Origin: ATX-6F1 sp943369485 | GTDB lineage: Bacteria; Cyanobacteriota; Cyanobacteriia; PCC-6307; Cyanobiaceae | Assembly (NCBI GenBank): GCA_943369485.1 | Contig: CALRNH020000013.1 | Coordinates: 1-64,000 of the forward strand | Reading direction: 5' to 3' | DNA: 64,000 bases | In this document: in pieces, positions 54,300-62,337 of the stretch | How positions within the stretch are numbered: the first letter of the stretch is position 1 | Layout: every line of letters starts with the position of its first letter | Made by a program: the position numbers and the translations under genes | The notes under the pieces: model-generated | Told to the model about the DNA's origin: nothing | The model's database searches: none | The model's input: the letters and a program-made list of their open reading frames with translations, nothing else

Positions 54300-55082
54300 T
54301 CAATCCAGCTCGAACAGCAGCAGATCCGCCCCCTGATCCAGGGCGCTGAGGGTGGATGGGGCGCCTCCGCCGTCAGTGGGTTCGTCAGCGAAGCCGTAGC
54401 CGTAGCCGTCGCCCCGCACCAGGTGGGGGGGGGCCTCGTCGGTCTTACTGGTCTCCAGTCCCACGGCCCCGTCGATCAGCTGTAGCCAGTAACGGCGCCC
54501 GGCCGTGCGGGGCAGCTCCAGCCTTTGCCCCGGGCCTGGCTGCGCCCGCCACATCCGCACTGGCCGGTGGATCGCCAGGGCACCTCCTTGCCGCTCGGGA
54601 TCGATCAGCAGGGTCCAGTCCGCGCCAATCGCGAAAGGTTGTTGCTCGTAAGCCGGCGGGATGCCGCGGCTGCTCGGTTCGATCCAGATCTGCAGAAGCC
54701 GGCAGGACCGCTCGCTCTGGTTGATCTCGCTGTGCACCACGCCAGTGCCGGCGCTCATGCGTTGCACCTCACCGCTGCGCAGCACCTCGCCGTTGCCCAT
54801 GGAATCGCGATGGCTGAGTTCCCCTTCCACCATCACGGTGATGATCTCCATGTCGTTGTGGGGATGCATCCCGAAGCCGCGGCCGGCGGCGATGGTGTCG
54901 TCGTTGATCACCCGCAGCGGGCCAAAGCCCATCCAGGCCGGGTCGTAGTGGCTCGAAAACGAGAAGCTGTGCCAGCTGTCGAGCCAGTCGAGGTTGCTGT
55001 GGAAGCGCTCGGAGGCCGGGCGGAAGACCGGACGGGTGGCGGCGGTGCCGCGGTGGCTGGTGCTGCTGGGGGAGGTGGTCAT
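54300..55082 (-). CDS. Pirin family protein (quercetinase-like bicupin)
   Basis: 260 residues. The pirin N-terminal cupin signature is clear: SWHSFSFSSHYDPAWMGFGP, then AAGRGFGMHPHNDMEIITVM (metal ligands His in MHPHNDME) and MSAGTGVVHSEINQSE, LLQIWIEP. The second cupin is degenerate. Some bacterial pirins (YhaK/YhhW type) are quercetin dioxygenases; others act as redox sensors. Its start overlaps the stop of the reductase gene by 4 bp, a coupled pair. Confidence 0.9.
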   Translation of the reverse strand: MTTSPSSTSHRGTAATRPVFRPASERFHSNLDWLDSWHSFSFSSHYDPAWMGFGPLRVINDDTIAAGRGFGMHPHNDMEIITVMVEGELSHRDSMGNGEVLRSGEVQRMSAGTGVVHSEINQSERSCRLLQIWIEPSSRGIPPAYEQQPFAIGADWTLLIDPERQGGALAIHRPVRMWRAQPGPGQRLELPRTAGRRYWLQLIDGAVGLETSKTDEAPPHLVRGDGYGYGFADEPTDGGGAPSTLSALDQGADLLLFELD

Positions 55083-56143
55083 GGCAGGAAGGGGTAATCG
55101 GTGTAGCCGACGGGGCCGGGGCTGTAGAAGGTGGTGGGATCGGGGGCGTTGAGCGGCGCGCCGCGTCGCAGACGCTCGGGCAGGTCGGGGTTGGCGAGGA
55201 AGGCGCTGCCGAAGGCCACTGCATCGACGGCACCGGTGCCGATCGCAGCGTTGGCTTCCTCCCCGCTGTAGCCCATGTTGGCAATCAGCACGCCCTTGAA
55301 GCGCTCGCGAACCGGCGTCAGCACATCGCCTTGCTGCTGCTGGAAGAAGTCGCCGCGCATCAGGTCGAGGAAGTCGAGGCCCGTGTCGTTCAGTCGTTCC
55401 GCCAGCCAGCTGGCGAGGCCCACCGGATCGCTGTCGACCATGGCGTTGTAGCTGTTCAGTGGCGAGATCCGCAGCCCCACCAGCTCGCTTTCTTGACGCA
55501 CCGCCTCGATCACCTCCAGCAGCAGCCGGGCCCGGTTGGCGATCGGGCCGCCATAGGCGCCGCTGCGCCGGTTGCTGCCGTCCCGCAGGAACTCATCCAG
55601 CAGGTAGCCGTTGGCCCCATGCACTTCCACCCCGTCGAAGCCGGCGGCGATGGCGTTGCGGGCCGCCAGGCGGAAACCTTCCACGATTCCAGGCAGTTCC
55701 CCATCGGCCAGCTCGCGTGGCACCACGTAGGCCTTCTTGCCTTCGGGGGTGTGGATCTCGTCGCCGGTGATGGCGATGGCGCTGGGGGCCACAGGCGCTC
55801 GGCCGCCGTTGAGCACCGGGTGGCAGGCACGGCCCCCATGCCAGAGCTGCAGCACGATCCGGCCACCGCGTTGATGCACGGCGTCGGTGCTCAGGCGCCA
55901 GCCCTCCACCTGGGCCGCCGAATGGATGCCTGGCTCGCGGATGAAGGAGGAGTGGCCCTCCATGGCCATGGTGGCCTCGGCGATGATCAGGCCGGCCGAG
56001 GCCCGCTGGCTGTAGTACTCGGCCATCAGGGCGCCCGGGATGTGGTCCTCCTCGGCGCGGGAGCGGGTGAGCGGCGCCATCAGCACCCGGTTGGGCAGCT
56101 CCAGGGGACCCAGGGTCAGGGGCGTGAACAGGTCAGCGGTCAT
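55079..56143 (-). CDS. Old Yellow Enzyme family alkene reductase
   Basis: 354 residues, FMN TIM barrel. Landmarks: LFTPLTLGPLELPNRVLMAP, LTRSRA, QLWHGGRACHP (catalytic-site region), GFDGVEVHGANGYLLDEFLR, and the C-terminal FMN phosphate site AVAFGSAFLANPDLPERLR. Reduces activated C=C bonds with NAD(P)H; physiological substrates are probably reactive electrophiles. Part of a redox cluster with pirin and a CDGSH-like ORF, divergent from an HxlR regulator. Confidence 0.93.
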   Translation of the reverse strand: MTADLFTPLTLGPLELPNRVLMAPLTRSRAEEDHIPGALMAEYYSQRASAGLIIAEATMAMEGHSSFIREPGIHSAAQVEGWRLSTDAVHQRGGRIVLQLWHGGRACHPVLNGGRAPVAPSAIAITGDEIHTPEGKKAYVVPRELADGELPGIVEGFRLAARNAIAAGFDGVEVHGANGYLLDEFLRDGSNRRSGAYGGPIANRARLLLEVIEAVRQESELVGLRISPLNSYNAMVDSDPVGLASWLAERLNDTGLDFLDLMRGDFFQQQQGDVLTPVRERFKGVLIANMGYSGEEANAAIGTGAVDAVAFGSAFLANPDLPERLRRGAPLNAPDPTTFYSPGPVGYTDYPFLP

Positions 56144-56147
56144 CGGG

Positions 56148-56298
56148 TTACCAGACGTTCCACCGGGGGGCGGAGGGGGATGGCGCCAGCTTGGTCGGGC
56201 TGCCGTCGCAGAAGGCGCCGTTGGCGCTCAGGCCGCAACAGCAGAGGGCATGGGTGCCGGCCTCGAGGGCCAGGGCGGCGGGGGGTGGCGATCGTCAT
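56148..56298 (-). pseudogene. Frameshifted CDGSH-type iron-sulfur protein ORF
   Basis: Starting at ATG 56298 (MTIATP...), the frame is broken within a run of six C. One base fewer would join it to ALALEAGTHALCCCGLSANG, then AFCDGSPTKLAPSPSAPRWN VW ending in TAA at 56148. The CxCxxS...CDGS pattern is the CDGSH signature, but the histidine ligand is replaced by proline (CDGSP). The total of 151 nt is one over a multiple of three, so a single-base indel (real, or a homopolymer sequencing error) is enough to explain it. It lies 5 bp before the OYE gene. Confidence 0.65.
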
Positions 56299-56401
56299 GG
56301 GGGCAGGGCTGGACGCGCATCCGCTTTCCAGGAACTTTGCTGCCCCCGGAGGATTCCCACAAGAACGCACCAGAATGTGCCCAACGCACCGTTGGGTAAC
56401 G

Positions 56402-56788
56402 ATGACGGAGCCCCAGGCCATGGCTGAGCCCCAGTGGTTCTTCGACGGCCAGCACCATGAGGAGTGTCCGGCCGAGCTGGCCCTGCGGGTGATGCGGGGC
56501 CGCTGGAAGCTGGCGATCCTGCGGGAGCTGCTGATCGGGATGCGACGCTTCTCCGACCTCAACCGCTCCGTGGTGGGGGTGAGCGCCAAGGTACTCACCC
56601 AGCAGCTGCGGGAGCTCGAAGCGGACGGGGTGCTGGAGCGCACGGTGTATCCGGAGGTGCCGCCTCGGGTGGAGTACCGGCTCTCCGAGCGGGGCTGGGA
56701 TCTGGTGCCCGTGCTCAAGAGCCTGCATGCCTGGGGGGCCGATGGGCTCCACGCCAGTGCACCCAACCCGGACATCTCCCCGCGCTGA
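56402..56788 (+). CDS. HxlR family transcriptional regulator
   Basis: 128 residues from ATG 56402; an upstream ATG at 56374 is possible. HxlR winged helix: CPAELALRVMRGRWKLAILR, ELLIGMRRFSDLNRSVVGVS, KVLTQQLRELEADGVLERTV, PPRVEYRLSERGWDLVPVLK. The N-terminal cysteine (EECPAEL) is the one used for redox or electrophile sensing in the related YodB/QorR group. It diverges from the CDGSH-like/OYE/pirin genes, the standard arrangement for a local repressor of quinone or aldehyde detoxification genes. Its stop overlaps the potassium-channel start (TGATG). Confidence 0.9.
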   Translation: MTEPQAMAEPQWFFDGQHHEECPAELALRVMRGRWKLAILRELLIGMRRFSDLNRSVVGVSAKVLTQQLRELEADGVLERTVYPEVPPRVEYRLSERGWDLVPVLKSLHAWGADGLHASAPNPDISPR

Positions 56789-57747
56789 TGGTGCCGTTCT
56801 TCCGGTCGCGCCGTTCCACGCCCAGGCCCCCCGTGTTGCGGTCCCTGCGGCTGCGTAAGCAGGACGGGGTGTTTCGGGCTGAGAAGCTGGATGACTGGCG
56901 CCACCACTGGCGCGAGCCCTATCACCTGATGCTGGCCATCCCCTGGCCGGGCTTCGTGGGGCTGATCGCGGCCAGTTATCTGGCGCTCAATCTCATCTTT
57001 GCCCTGCTCTATCTGCTCGACCCGGGCGGCATCGGCGGGGTCCCCGGAGGAGGCCCAGCGGGTTTCGCCGAGGCGTTCTTCTTCAGTGTCCAGACCCTGG
57101 GCTCGATCGGCTACGGCGCCCTCCATCCCGCCAGCCTCTGGGTGAATCTGGTGGTGACCCTCGAGGCCCTGGGGGGACTGATCTTCATCGCGGTGACCAC
57201 GGGCCTGGCCTTCGCCCGTTTCTCCCGAAGCCGGGCGCGCATCCTGTTCAGCGCCGTGGCCACGGTCGAGCCCTGGAACGGCGTTCCCACGCTCACCTTC
57301 CGGATCGTCAACGTGCGCCGCAACGGCATTCTCGATGGCCGCATGCGTCTTTATCTGGCTCTGGAGGAGCGCAGCAGCGAGGGTTTCATGTTGAGGCGCC
57401 TGCTGCCCCTGACCCTGTTGCGGGCGGAGTCGATCCACTTTCAGTTGATGTGGACGCTGATGCACACGATTGATGACCAGAGTCCGCTCCAAGGTCACAC
57501 CCCGGAGAGCCTGGCCGCCCGCCATGGTGAATTGCTCGCGGCCTTCCAGGGGGTGGACGAGACCCTGCAGAGTCCCGTCCATGCCCGTTGGACCTACCGG
57601 CCATCGGATCTGAGGCTGAATGCCCGGTTTGCCGACATCGTTGTCGACGAGGAGGACAGCCGGGTGCTCGACTTCAGCCGCTTCAACGAGACGGTTCCCT
57701 GCAGCGACTGTGGACCTCAGGCGGCCACCAGCTCCGGTTCCCGGTAG
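56788..57747 (+). CDS. Inward-rectifier (KirBac-type) potassium channel protein
   Basis: 319 residues. Slide helix DDWRHHWREPYHLMLAIPWP, TM1 (FVGLIAASYLALNLIFALLY), pore helix and selectivity filter SVQTLGSIGYGALHPAS (GYG), TM2 (VVTLEALGGLIFIAVTTGLA), and the cytoplasmic Kir beta domain (TFRIVNVRRNGILDGRMRLY ... LPLTLLRAESIHFQLMWTLM). It controls K+ flux across the membrane. The 3' end overlaps the convergent rubrerythrin gene by 31 bp. Confidence 0.93.
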   Translation: MVPFFRSRRSTPRPPVLRSLRLRKQDGVFRAEKLDDWRHHWREPYHLMLAIPWPGFVGLIAASYLALNLIFALLYLLDPGGIGGVPGGGPAGFAEAFFFSVQTLGSIGYGALHPASLWVNLVVTLEALGGLIFIAVTTGLAFARFSRSRARILFSAVATVEPWNGVPTLTFRIVNVRRNGILDGRMRLYLALEERSSEGFMLRRLLPLTLLRAESIHFQLMWTLMHTIDDQSPLQGHTPESLAARHGELLAAFQGVDETLQSPVHARWTYRPSDLRLNARFADIVVDEEDSRVLDFSRFNETVPCSDCGPQAATSSGSR

Positions 57748-58427
57748 GGGATGAAGTTGGCCTTGCGGGTGCCGCAGATCGGGCAGGACCAGTCGTCGGG
57801 GATCGCCTCGAACGGGGTGCCCGGGGTGATCCCCGAATCGGGGTCGCCGGCGATGGGGTCGTAGATCACCGAGCAGACCTTGCAGATCCACTTGCCCGCC
57901 ACGGGCGCGGTTTCCCCGGCTGTGCCATTGCCCTGGAGCGCTTCGAGGGCGACGCTGTAGCGGTCGGCGTGGTGGTGCTCGATGGGGGTGAGCAGGCCGA
58001 AGTTGCTGGCGGCCTTGCGGAAGATGCCGGCGTGCTCCTTCGATTCGGCGATCTGCTCATCGAACTCGGCCTCGGCGCCGCCGTCCCGGTCGCTGCGGGC
58101 CTGGGCGGCGAACTCCGGGTACATGGTGGTGTACTCGTAGGTTTCGCCTTCAATCGCCAGCTCCAGGCAGCGACTGAGCGCCGCCTGTTTCTCGGCATCG
58201 GAGAGGGCGGCGGGATCGGCCACCACCAGTTCGGGGTGGAGCAGGCGGAAGTGGGCGAAGGCGTGCTCGGTCTCCTGGGCGGCGGTGTCGCGGAAGAGTT
58301 TGGCCAGTTCGGGGTTGCCGAGCTGCTTGGCCACATCGGCGAAGAAGAGGTATTTGCGGTTGGCCATGCTCTCGCCGCCGAAGGCGGCTTCGAGGTTGAT
58401 GTGGGTGCCGGGCTTGGAGAGGTCCAT
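57717..58427 (-). CDS. Rubrerythrin with C-terminal rubredoxin domain
   Basis: About 236 residues from ATG 58427 (MDLSKPGTHINLEAAFGGES). The N-terminal ferritin-like di-iron domain has the ExxH pattern (AAQETEHAFAHFRLL) and ESKEHAGIFRKAA. The C-terminal rubredoxin has CKVCSVIYDP and CPICGTRKANF. It reduces hydrogen peroxide with electrons via rubredoxin. It follows the flv3-flv1 pair on the same strand, fitting an oxygen/peroxide detoxification block. A 13-bp perfect inverted repeat lies 28 bp upstream of the start. Confidence 0.93.
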   Translation of the reverse strand: MDLSKPGTHINLEAAFGGESMANRKYLFFADVAKQLGNPELAKLFRDTAAQETEHAFAHFRLLHPELVVADPAALSDAEKQAALSRCLELAIEGETYEYTTMYPEFAAQARSDRDGGAEAEFDEQIAESKEHAGIFRKAASNFGLLTPIEHHHADRYSVALEALQGNGTAGETAPVAGKWICKVCSVIYDPIAGDPDSGITPGTPFEAIPDDWSCPICGTRKANFIPYREPELVAA

Positions 58428-58454
58428 GGGAAAGCCGTGAAGGATGCCAAGAAG

Positions 58455-58485
58455 CTTACACGAAGTCGGACTGACTTCGTGTAAG
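58455..58485. promoter_or_regulatory. Perfect 13-bp inverted repeat upstream of rubrerythrin
   Basis: Arms CTTACACGAAGTC (58455-58467) and GACTTCGTGTAAG (58473-58485) are separated by 5 nt. It lies between the flv1 stop and the rubrerythrin start. No T-run follows on either strand, so a terminator is unlikely. A dimeric-repressor operator or a 5'-UTR hairpin is the better reading. Confidence 0.7.
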
Positions 58486-58502
58486 GCCATCCCGGTGCAG
58501 GG

Positions 58503-60347
58503 TCAGTAGAACGCGCCGCTGCGTCGTTGGTGAACGGCCGTGAGGGCGGCCGGATCCAGCAGGCCGCCGTGGCTCACCTGGGCGTAGAGCAGCCAGTGGT
58601 CGCCGCACTCCATCCGCTGGCTCACGCTGGCCTCCAGCCAGGCCAGGGCCTCGGGCAGCACGGGCTGGCCGCTGGGGCTGGCCTCCAGCTGAAGTCCCGC
58701 GAACCGATCGGCCCCCGGTTCGAACGGCTGCAGGAACTGCTTCATCGGGCCCTGCTGGCGGCCTTCGGCCAGCACGTTCAGCACGAAGCGATCGCCGATG
58801 TGGAGCAGCAGTTCCACGGCTCGATCCTTCGCGACCGCCACCGTGAAGCCGGGCGGGCTGAAGCTGGCCTGGCTCACCCAGCTGGCCACCATCGCCCCAC
58901 CCAGGCCCCCCTCCCCCTCTCCCTTGCGGGTGGTCAGCACGCAGAGCGACCCCACCACCCGGCCCAGGGCCAGCACGGCCGGGTTGCTGCGGCTCTCACT
59001 GAGGCCGCCGGCGGCGATGCGCTTCTGGCGGCTCTGGCGGCCGAGCAGCTCCCGGCCGAGGGCGGTGCCGGTTTCCTCCAGGCGCAGGAGGGTGGGGCCG
59101 TCGGGGCTGAATTTCACCCGGATCGTCTCGAAGGCGAAGCGGAAGCCGCCGTCGCGCAGCTTGTTCTCGAGCAGATCGATCGCCTCGCCGCTCCAGCCGA
59201 AACTGCCGAACACCCCCACGGGCTTGGTGCGGTCGGCTTCGGAGAGCAGGGTTCCCAGGGCCGAGACGATCGGGGTAGGGGCATGGCCCCCCAGGGTGGG
59301 GGAGCCGATCAGGAAGGCATCGCAGCTGCGAATCACCTCCAGCAGCTGCTCGGGCGGGGCGAACTCACAGTTGACGCTCTCCACCCGCACGCCGGTGCGG
59401 GACACCCCCTGGGCGAGGGCATCGGCGATGGCGGCGGTGTTGCCGTAGGCGCTGGCATAGAGCAGAGCCACCGCCAGCTTGGCCTTGACCTGGTTCTCGC
59501 CCCAGCGGCGGTAGTCCGCCAGCAGGCTGCGCCAGCTCTCGGTGATCGCCGGGCCGTGGCCGGGGGCGATCGTGCGGATCGGCAGAAGCTCCAGCCTGTC
59601 CACCACCGTTTCCACCTGGCGGGTCATCGGCGCCATCAGGCAGTCGTAGAAATGGCGGCGATCTTCTTCGCTGCTGCTGCGGTTGGCCTCGGCGAAGGCC
59701 TCGGTGCAGAGGTGGGCGGCAAAGAACTTGCCGCTCATCAGCAGGCCGGTGCGCTCCTCGAAGGCCACCAGAGCCCCAGGCCAGCGGGGCGTGGGTGCGG
59801 GGATCAGGCTGAGGCGGTGCCCGCCTGAGAGCTCGCGGCTCACCTCCTGCTTGACCACATCGATCGCTGGCAGGGGCGGCAGGGGCTCCTGCGCTGCGCC
59901 TTCGGCGGCGGGTTTGCGCTGTCCCCAGAGCTCTTCCAGCAGCCGGGCGCCGGCGTTGGAGGCCACCAGCATCAGCTCGGGCCAGCGCTGGGCCAGCAGG
60001 CGCAGCACCCCCACCCGGTTGGGGTTGATATGGCCGACCACAACCTTCAGGGCGTCGCCTGGGCCCACCAGTTGGGCCAGTTGCTCCAGGAACGGCTCGG
60101 CGAAGGATTCACCGGGGGGATGCACCAGCACCGGCGGCACCGGCTGGCCGGCTGTGTTGGTGCCGGCGCTGAACAGGAAGGCGTTGGCGGTGGTCCCCCG
60201 TTCGAGGCCGTACTCCACCTCGAAGCGAAGCCGTTTCGGGCTCAGACCGCGCAGGCAGACCAGGCCCGGTTCGATCGGCAGCACGATGACGCGGCGGTCG
60301 CCGCCCTCGACCGCGCCGGCGGGGGCCTTGAAGGTGGTGTCGGTCAT
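58503..60347 (-). CDS. flv1: Flavodiiron protein Flv1-like (atypical ligand set)
   Basis: 614 residues: lactamase-like domain, flavodoxin domain (ALLYASAYGNTAAIADALAQ) and C-terminal flavin reductase domain (GGAMVASWVSQASFSPPGFT). In the lactamase domain the HxExDH ligands are replaced by HINPNRVG, the next histidine by arginine (PTPRWPGAL) and the aspartate by lysine (LLMSGKFFAAH); APGHGP remains. Loss of iron ligands is characteristic of Flv1, the partner of Flv3 in light-dependent O2 reduction (Mehler-like reaction) downstream of photosystem I. Its start overlaps the flv3 stop by 1 bp. Confidence 0.9.
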   Translation of the reverse strand: MTDTTFKAPAGAVEGGDRRVIVLPIEPGLVCLRGLSPKRLRFEVEYGLERGTTANAFLFSAGTNTAGQPVPPVLVHPPGESFAEPFLEQLAQLVGPGDALKVVVGHINPNRVGVLRLLAQRWPELMLVASNAGARLLEELWGQRKPAAEGAAQEPLPPLPAIDVVKQEVSRELSGGHRLSLIPAPTPRWPGALVAFEERTGLLMSGKFFAAHLCTEAFAEANRSSSEEDRRHFYDCLMAPMTRQVETVVDRLELLPIRTIAPGHGPAITESWRSLLADYRRWGENQVKAKLAVALLYASAYGNTAAIADALAQGVSRTGVRVESVNCEFAPPEQLLEVIRSCDAFLIGSPTLGGHAPTPIVSALGTLLSEADRTKPVGVFGSFGWSGEAIDLLENKLRDGGFRFAFETIRVKFSPDGPTLLRLEETGTALGRELLGRQSRQKRIAAGGLSESRSNPAVLALGRVVGSLCVLTTRKGEGEGGLGGAMVASWVSQASFSPPGFTVAVAKDRAVELLLHIGDRFVLNVLAEGRQQGPMKQFLQPFEPGADRFAGLQLEASPSGQPVLPEALAWLEASVSQRMECGDHWLLYAQVSHGGLLDPAALTAVHQRRSGAFY

Positions 60348-62104
60348 CAGTAGTGGTTGCCCACCTTGCGGTGGTGCACGGCGGTGGTGCCCTCACTGTC
60401 GGCCACGGTGCCTTGCTCCACCTCGGCGTAGATGATCCAGTGGTCAGGGGTCTCAAGGCGCTGCACCACCCGGCAACCGAGGTAGGCGAGGGCGTCACTG
60501 AGCACCGGCCCGCCGCGGGCGACCCCGTCGAGGGTGGCGATGCCGGCGAAACGATCGGCACCAGGGGGGAATCGGCGCAGAAAATGGCGCAGCAGATCCT
60601 GGGACTTGCCCTCCTGCAGGACGTTGAGCACGAAGTGGTCGCCCACCTGCATGAGCGCCTCGATCGCTCTGTCTTTGGCGACCGCGATCGAGAGGCCGGG
60701 GGGATCGAAGCTCGCCTGGCTCACCCAGCTGGCCACCATGGCACTGCTGCGCTCCTCCTGGCGGGCCGTCACGATGTAAAGCCCCCCACTGAGCCGACCC
60801 AGGGCCTTGTCCAGGTCGCTGTCGAGGGATTTCATCGCTGCGATCGTTCTGGCTTTGCTGAGCAGCTGGCCAAGGTCGGTGCCCGCCTCCTCGAAACGCT
60901 GGTAATCGTTGCCATCGGGCACCTGGCGCACGCGCAGGGGGGTGAAGGCTTCCTTCTGCCCGAGGCTGCGCAGCTTGGCGGCGACGCTGTCGATCGGCAG
61001 ATCGTTGCCCCCGTAGGCGTCGTAGACGGCCACCCATTGCTTGGGCTTGAGGGCCGCCAACAGGGTGCCGATCGACTGCTGCAGATCGCCATCGGTGCTG
61101 GCCGGCCAGGTGGGCACCACGACGGCGCTGGCCTCACCGATCAGGGCGGCCAGTTCCTGGGGATCGGTGGCGCGCAGATCGACGAGCTGCACCTGGGCCT
61201 CCGCCTTGCCGATGCCCCGGGCCAGGGCCTGGCTGAGCCGGTCGCAGAAGCCGTACTGGCTCACGTAACAGACGGCCGCGTAGGTTTCGCCGGCGCTGCG
61301 CTGGCTGCTCCAGTCGCGGTAGTCGCCCACCCAAAGGTTCAGGTGTTCCTTGAGCAGGGGGCCGTGGCCGGTGGCGATCATGCCGATCGGCGGCAGGGCC
61401 TCCATGCGCTTGAGGGCCTGCAGCACGCTGCGGGCGTTGGGGCCCATCAGGCAGTCGTAGTAGAAGCGGAAATCGGGGGCGATGGCGCCGGGATCCAGAT
61501 CGAAGACGTCGTTGCTGCAGTAGTGGAGGCCGAAGGCATCGCAGGTGTAGAGGATGCCGGTGCCGTGGTCGAACGAGAAGATCGTGTCGGGCCAGTGCAG
61601 GTTGGGGGCACTGAGGAACTCGAAGCGGTGGGCCACGCCGCTCTGCGGGTTGGTGCCCAGATCCAGCTCCTCACCGCTCTTCACCGCGCGGCTGCGGAAG
61701 GGGCGGTGCACCTGGTCGGCCAGGTAGGCGATCGCCACCTTCGAGGCCACGATCTCGATCTCTGGATTGAGCTCCAGCAGATGGCCGATCAGGCCGGAGT
61801 GGTCGGGCTCGGTGTGGGACACGATCAGGTGATCGATCGCCAGAGGATCGATCTGCTCCTGGAGCAGCGGCAGCCAGGTGTCCGCGAATTTCAGGTGGCT
61901 GGTGTCGATCAGGGCGGTGCGCTCGCCCCGCACCACAAAGGAGTTGTAGGTGGTGCCGTTGCGCAGGCCGAATTCGATGTCGAAGCGGCTGCGGTCCCAG
62001 TCGAGGGAGCGGATCGTGGTGGTGTCGGGCCCGATCGCCTCGCACTGGAGCGAGAGGCGGCCAGCGGCGGCTGGGCTGGCGGGGGCGGCGGCGAGCTGTG
62101 TCAT
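60347..62104 (-). CDS. flv3: Flavodiiron protein Flv3
   Basis: 585 residues with the same three-domain layout. Its di-iron site is complete: HTEPDHSGLIGH, then NLHWPDTIFSFDHGTGILYT CDAFGLHY and ATGHGPLLKEH. Flavodoxin domain: AVCYVSQYGFCDRLSQALAR. Flavin reductase domain: SSAMVASWVSQASFDPPGLS. With Flv1 it forms the hetero-oligomer that reduces O2 to water with photosystem I electrons, protecting it under fluctuating light. First gene of the flv3-flv1(-rubrerythrin) unit. Confidence 0.93.
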   Translation of the reverse strand: MTQLAAAPASPAAAGRLSLQCEAIGPDTTTIRSLDWDRSRFDIEFGLRNGTTYNSFVVRGERTALIDTSHLKFADTWLPLLQEQIDPLAIDHLIVSHTEPDHSGLIGHLLELNPEIEIVASKVAIAYLADQVHRPFRSRAVKSGEELDLGTNPQSGVAHRFEFLSAPNLHWPDTIFSFDHGTGILYTCDAFGLHYCSNDVFDLDPGAIAPDFRFYYDCLMGPNARSVLQALKRMEALPPIGMIATGHGPLLKEHLNLWVGDYRDWSSQRSAGETYAAVCYVSQYGFCDRLSQALARGIGKAEAQVQLVDLRATDPQELAALIGEASAVVVPTWPASTDGDLQQSIGTLLAALKPKQWVAVYDAYGGNDLPIDSVAAKLRSLGQKEAFTPLRVRQVPDGNDYQRFEEAGTDLGQLLSKARTIAAMKSLDSDLDKALGRLSGGLYIVTARQEERSSAMVASWVSQASFDPPGLSIAVAKDRAIEALMQVGDHFVLNVLQEGKSQDLLRHFLRRFPPGADRFAGIATLDGVARGGPVLSDALAYLGCRVVQRLETPDHWIIYAEVEQGTVADSEGTTAVHHRKVGNHY

Positions 62105-62208
62105 GGCGTCGGGGGCTCAGGGTTGCGTCGCGTGGGATCAACTTAGGAACAGCCGCGCGTTGCCTGGCCAACCCATCCATGGGTCTTGCTGATGGGACCG
62201 ATCGGGAC

Positions 62209-62252
62209 AAAAAAATTCCGGTGGGGGCGGCTGTGGCGGCCCCGCACCGGAA
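62209..62252 (-). terminator. Rho-independent terminator after the DUF6671 gene
   Basis: A long GC-rich hairpin with TTCCGGTG and CACCGGAA outer arms and a GGGGCGGC/GCGGCCCC inner stem; on the minus strand it is followed by seven T. It lies ~85 bp downstream of the 62338 gene and ~105 bp upstream of flv3, so flv3 should start from its own promoter in 62105-62208. Confidence 0.85.
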
Positions 62253-62337
62253 CGGTTTTCCAGGAGAACGGAGAAGCTAGAGGCCATGGCGCCGGCCCGT
62301 CGATAGCTGGATACCCCATCCGGTAGTGGCGGCAACC

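Noticed and set aside
55331..56788. Long ORF reading into the HxlR gene
   Set aside because: Only the part from about 56402 has HxlR character; upstream is the shadow of the OYE gene.
60353..62146. 597-codon plus-strand ORF opposite flv3
   Set aside because: Antisense to a clear flavodiiron gene; composition is typical of a GC-skew shadow frame.
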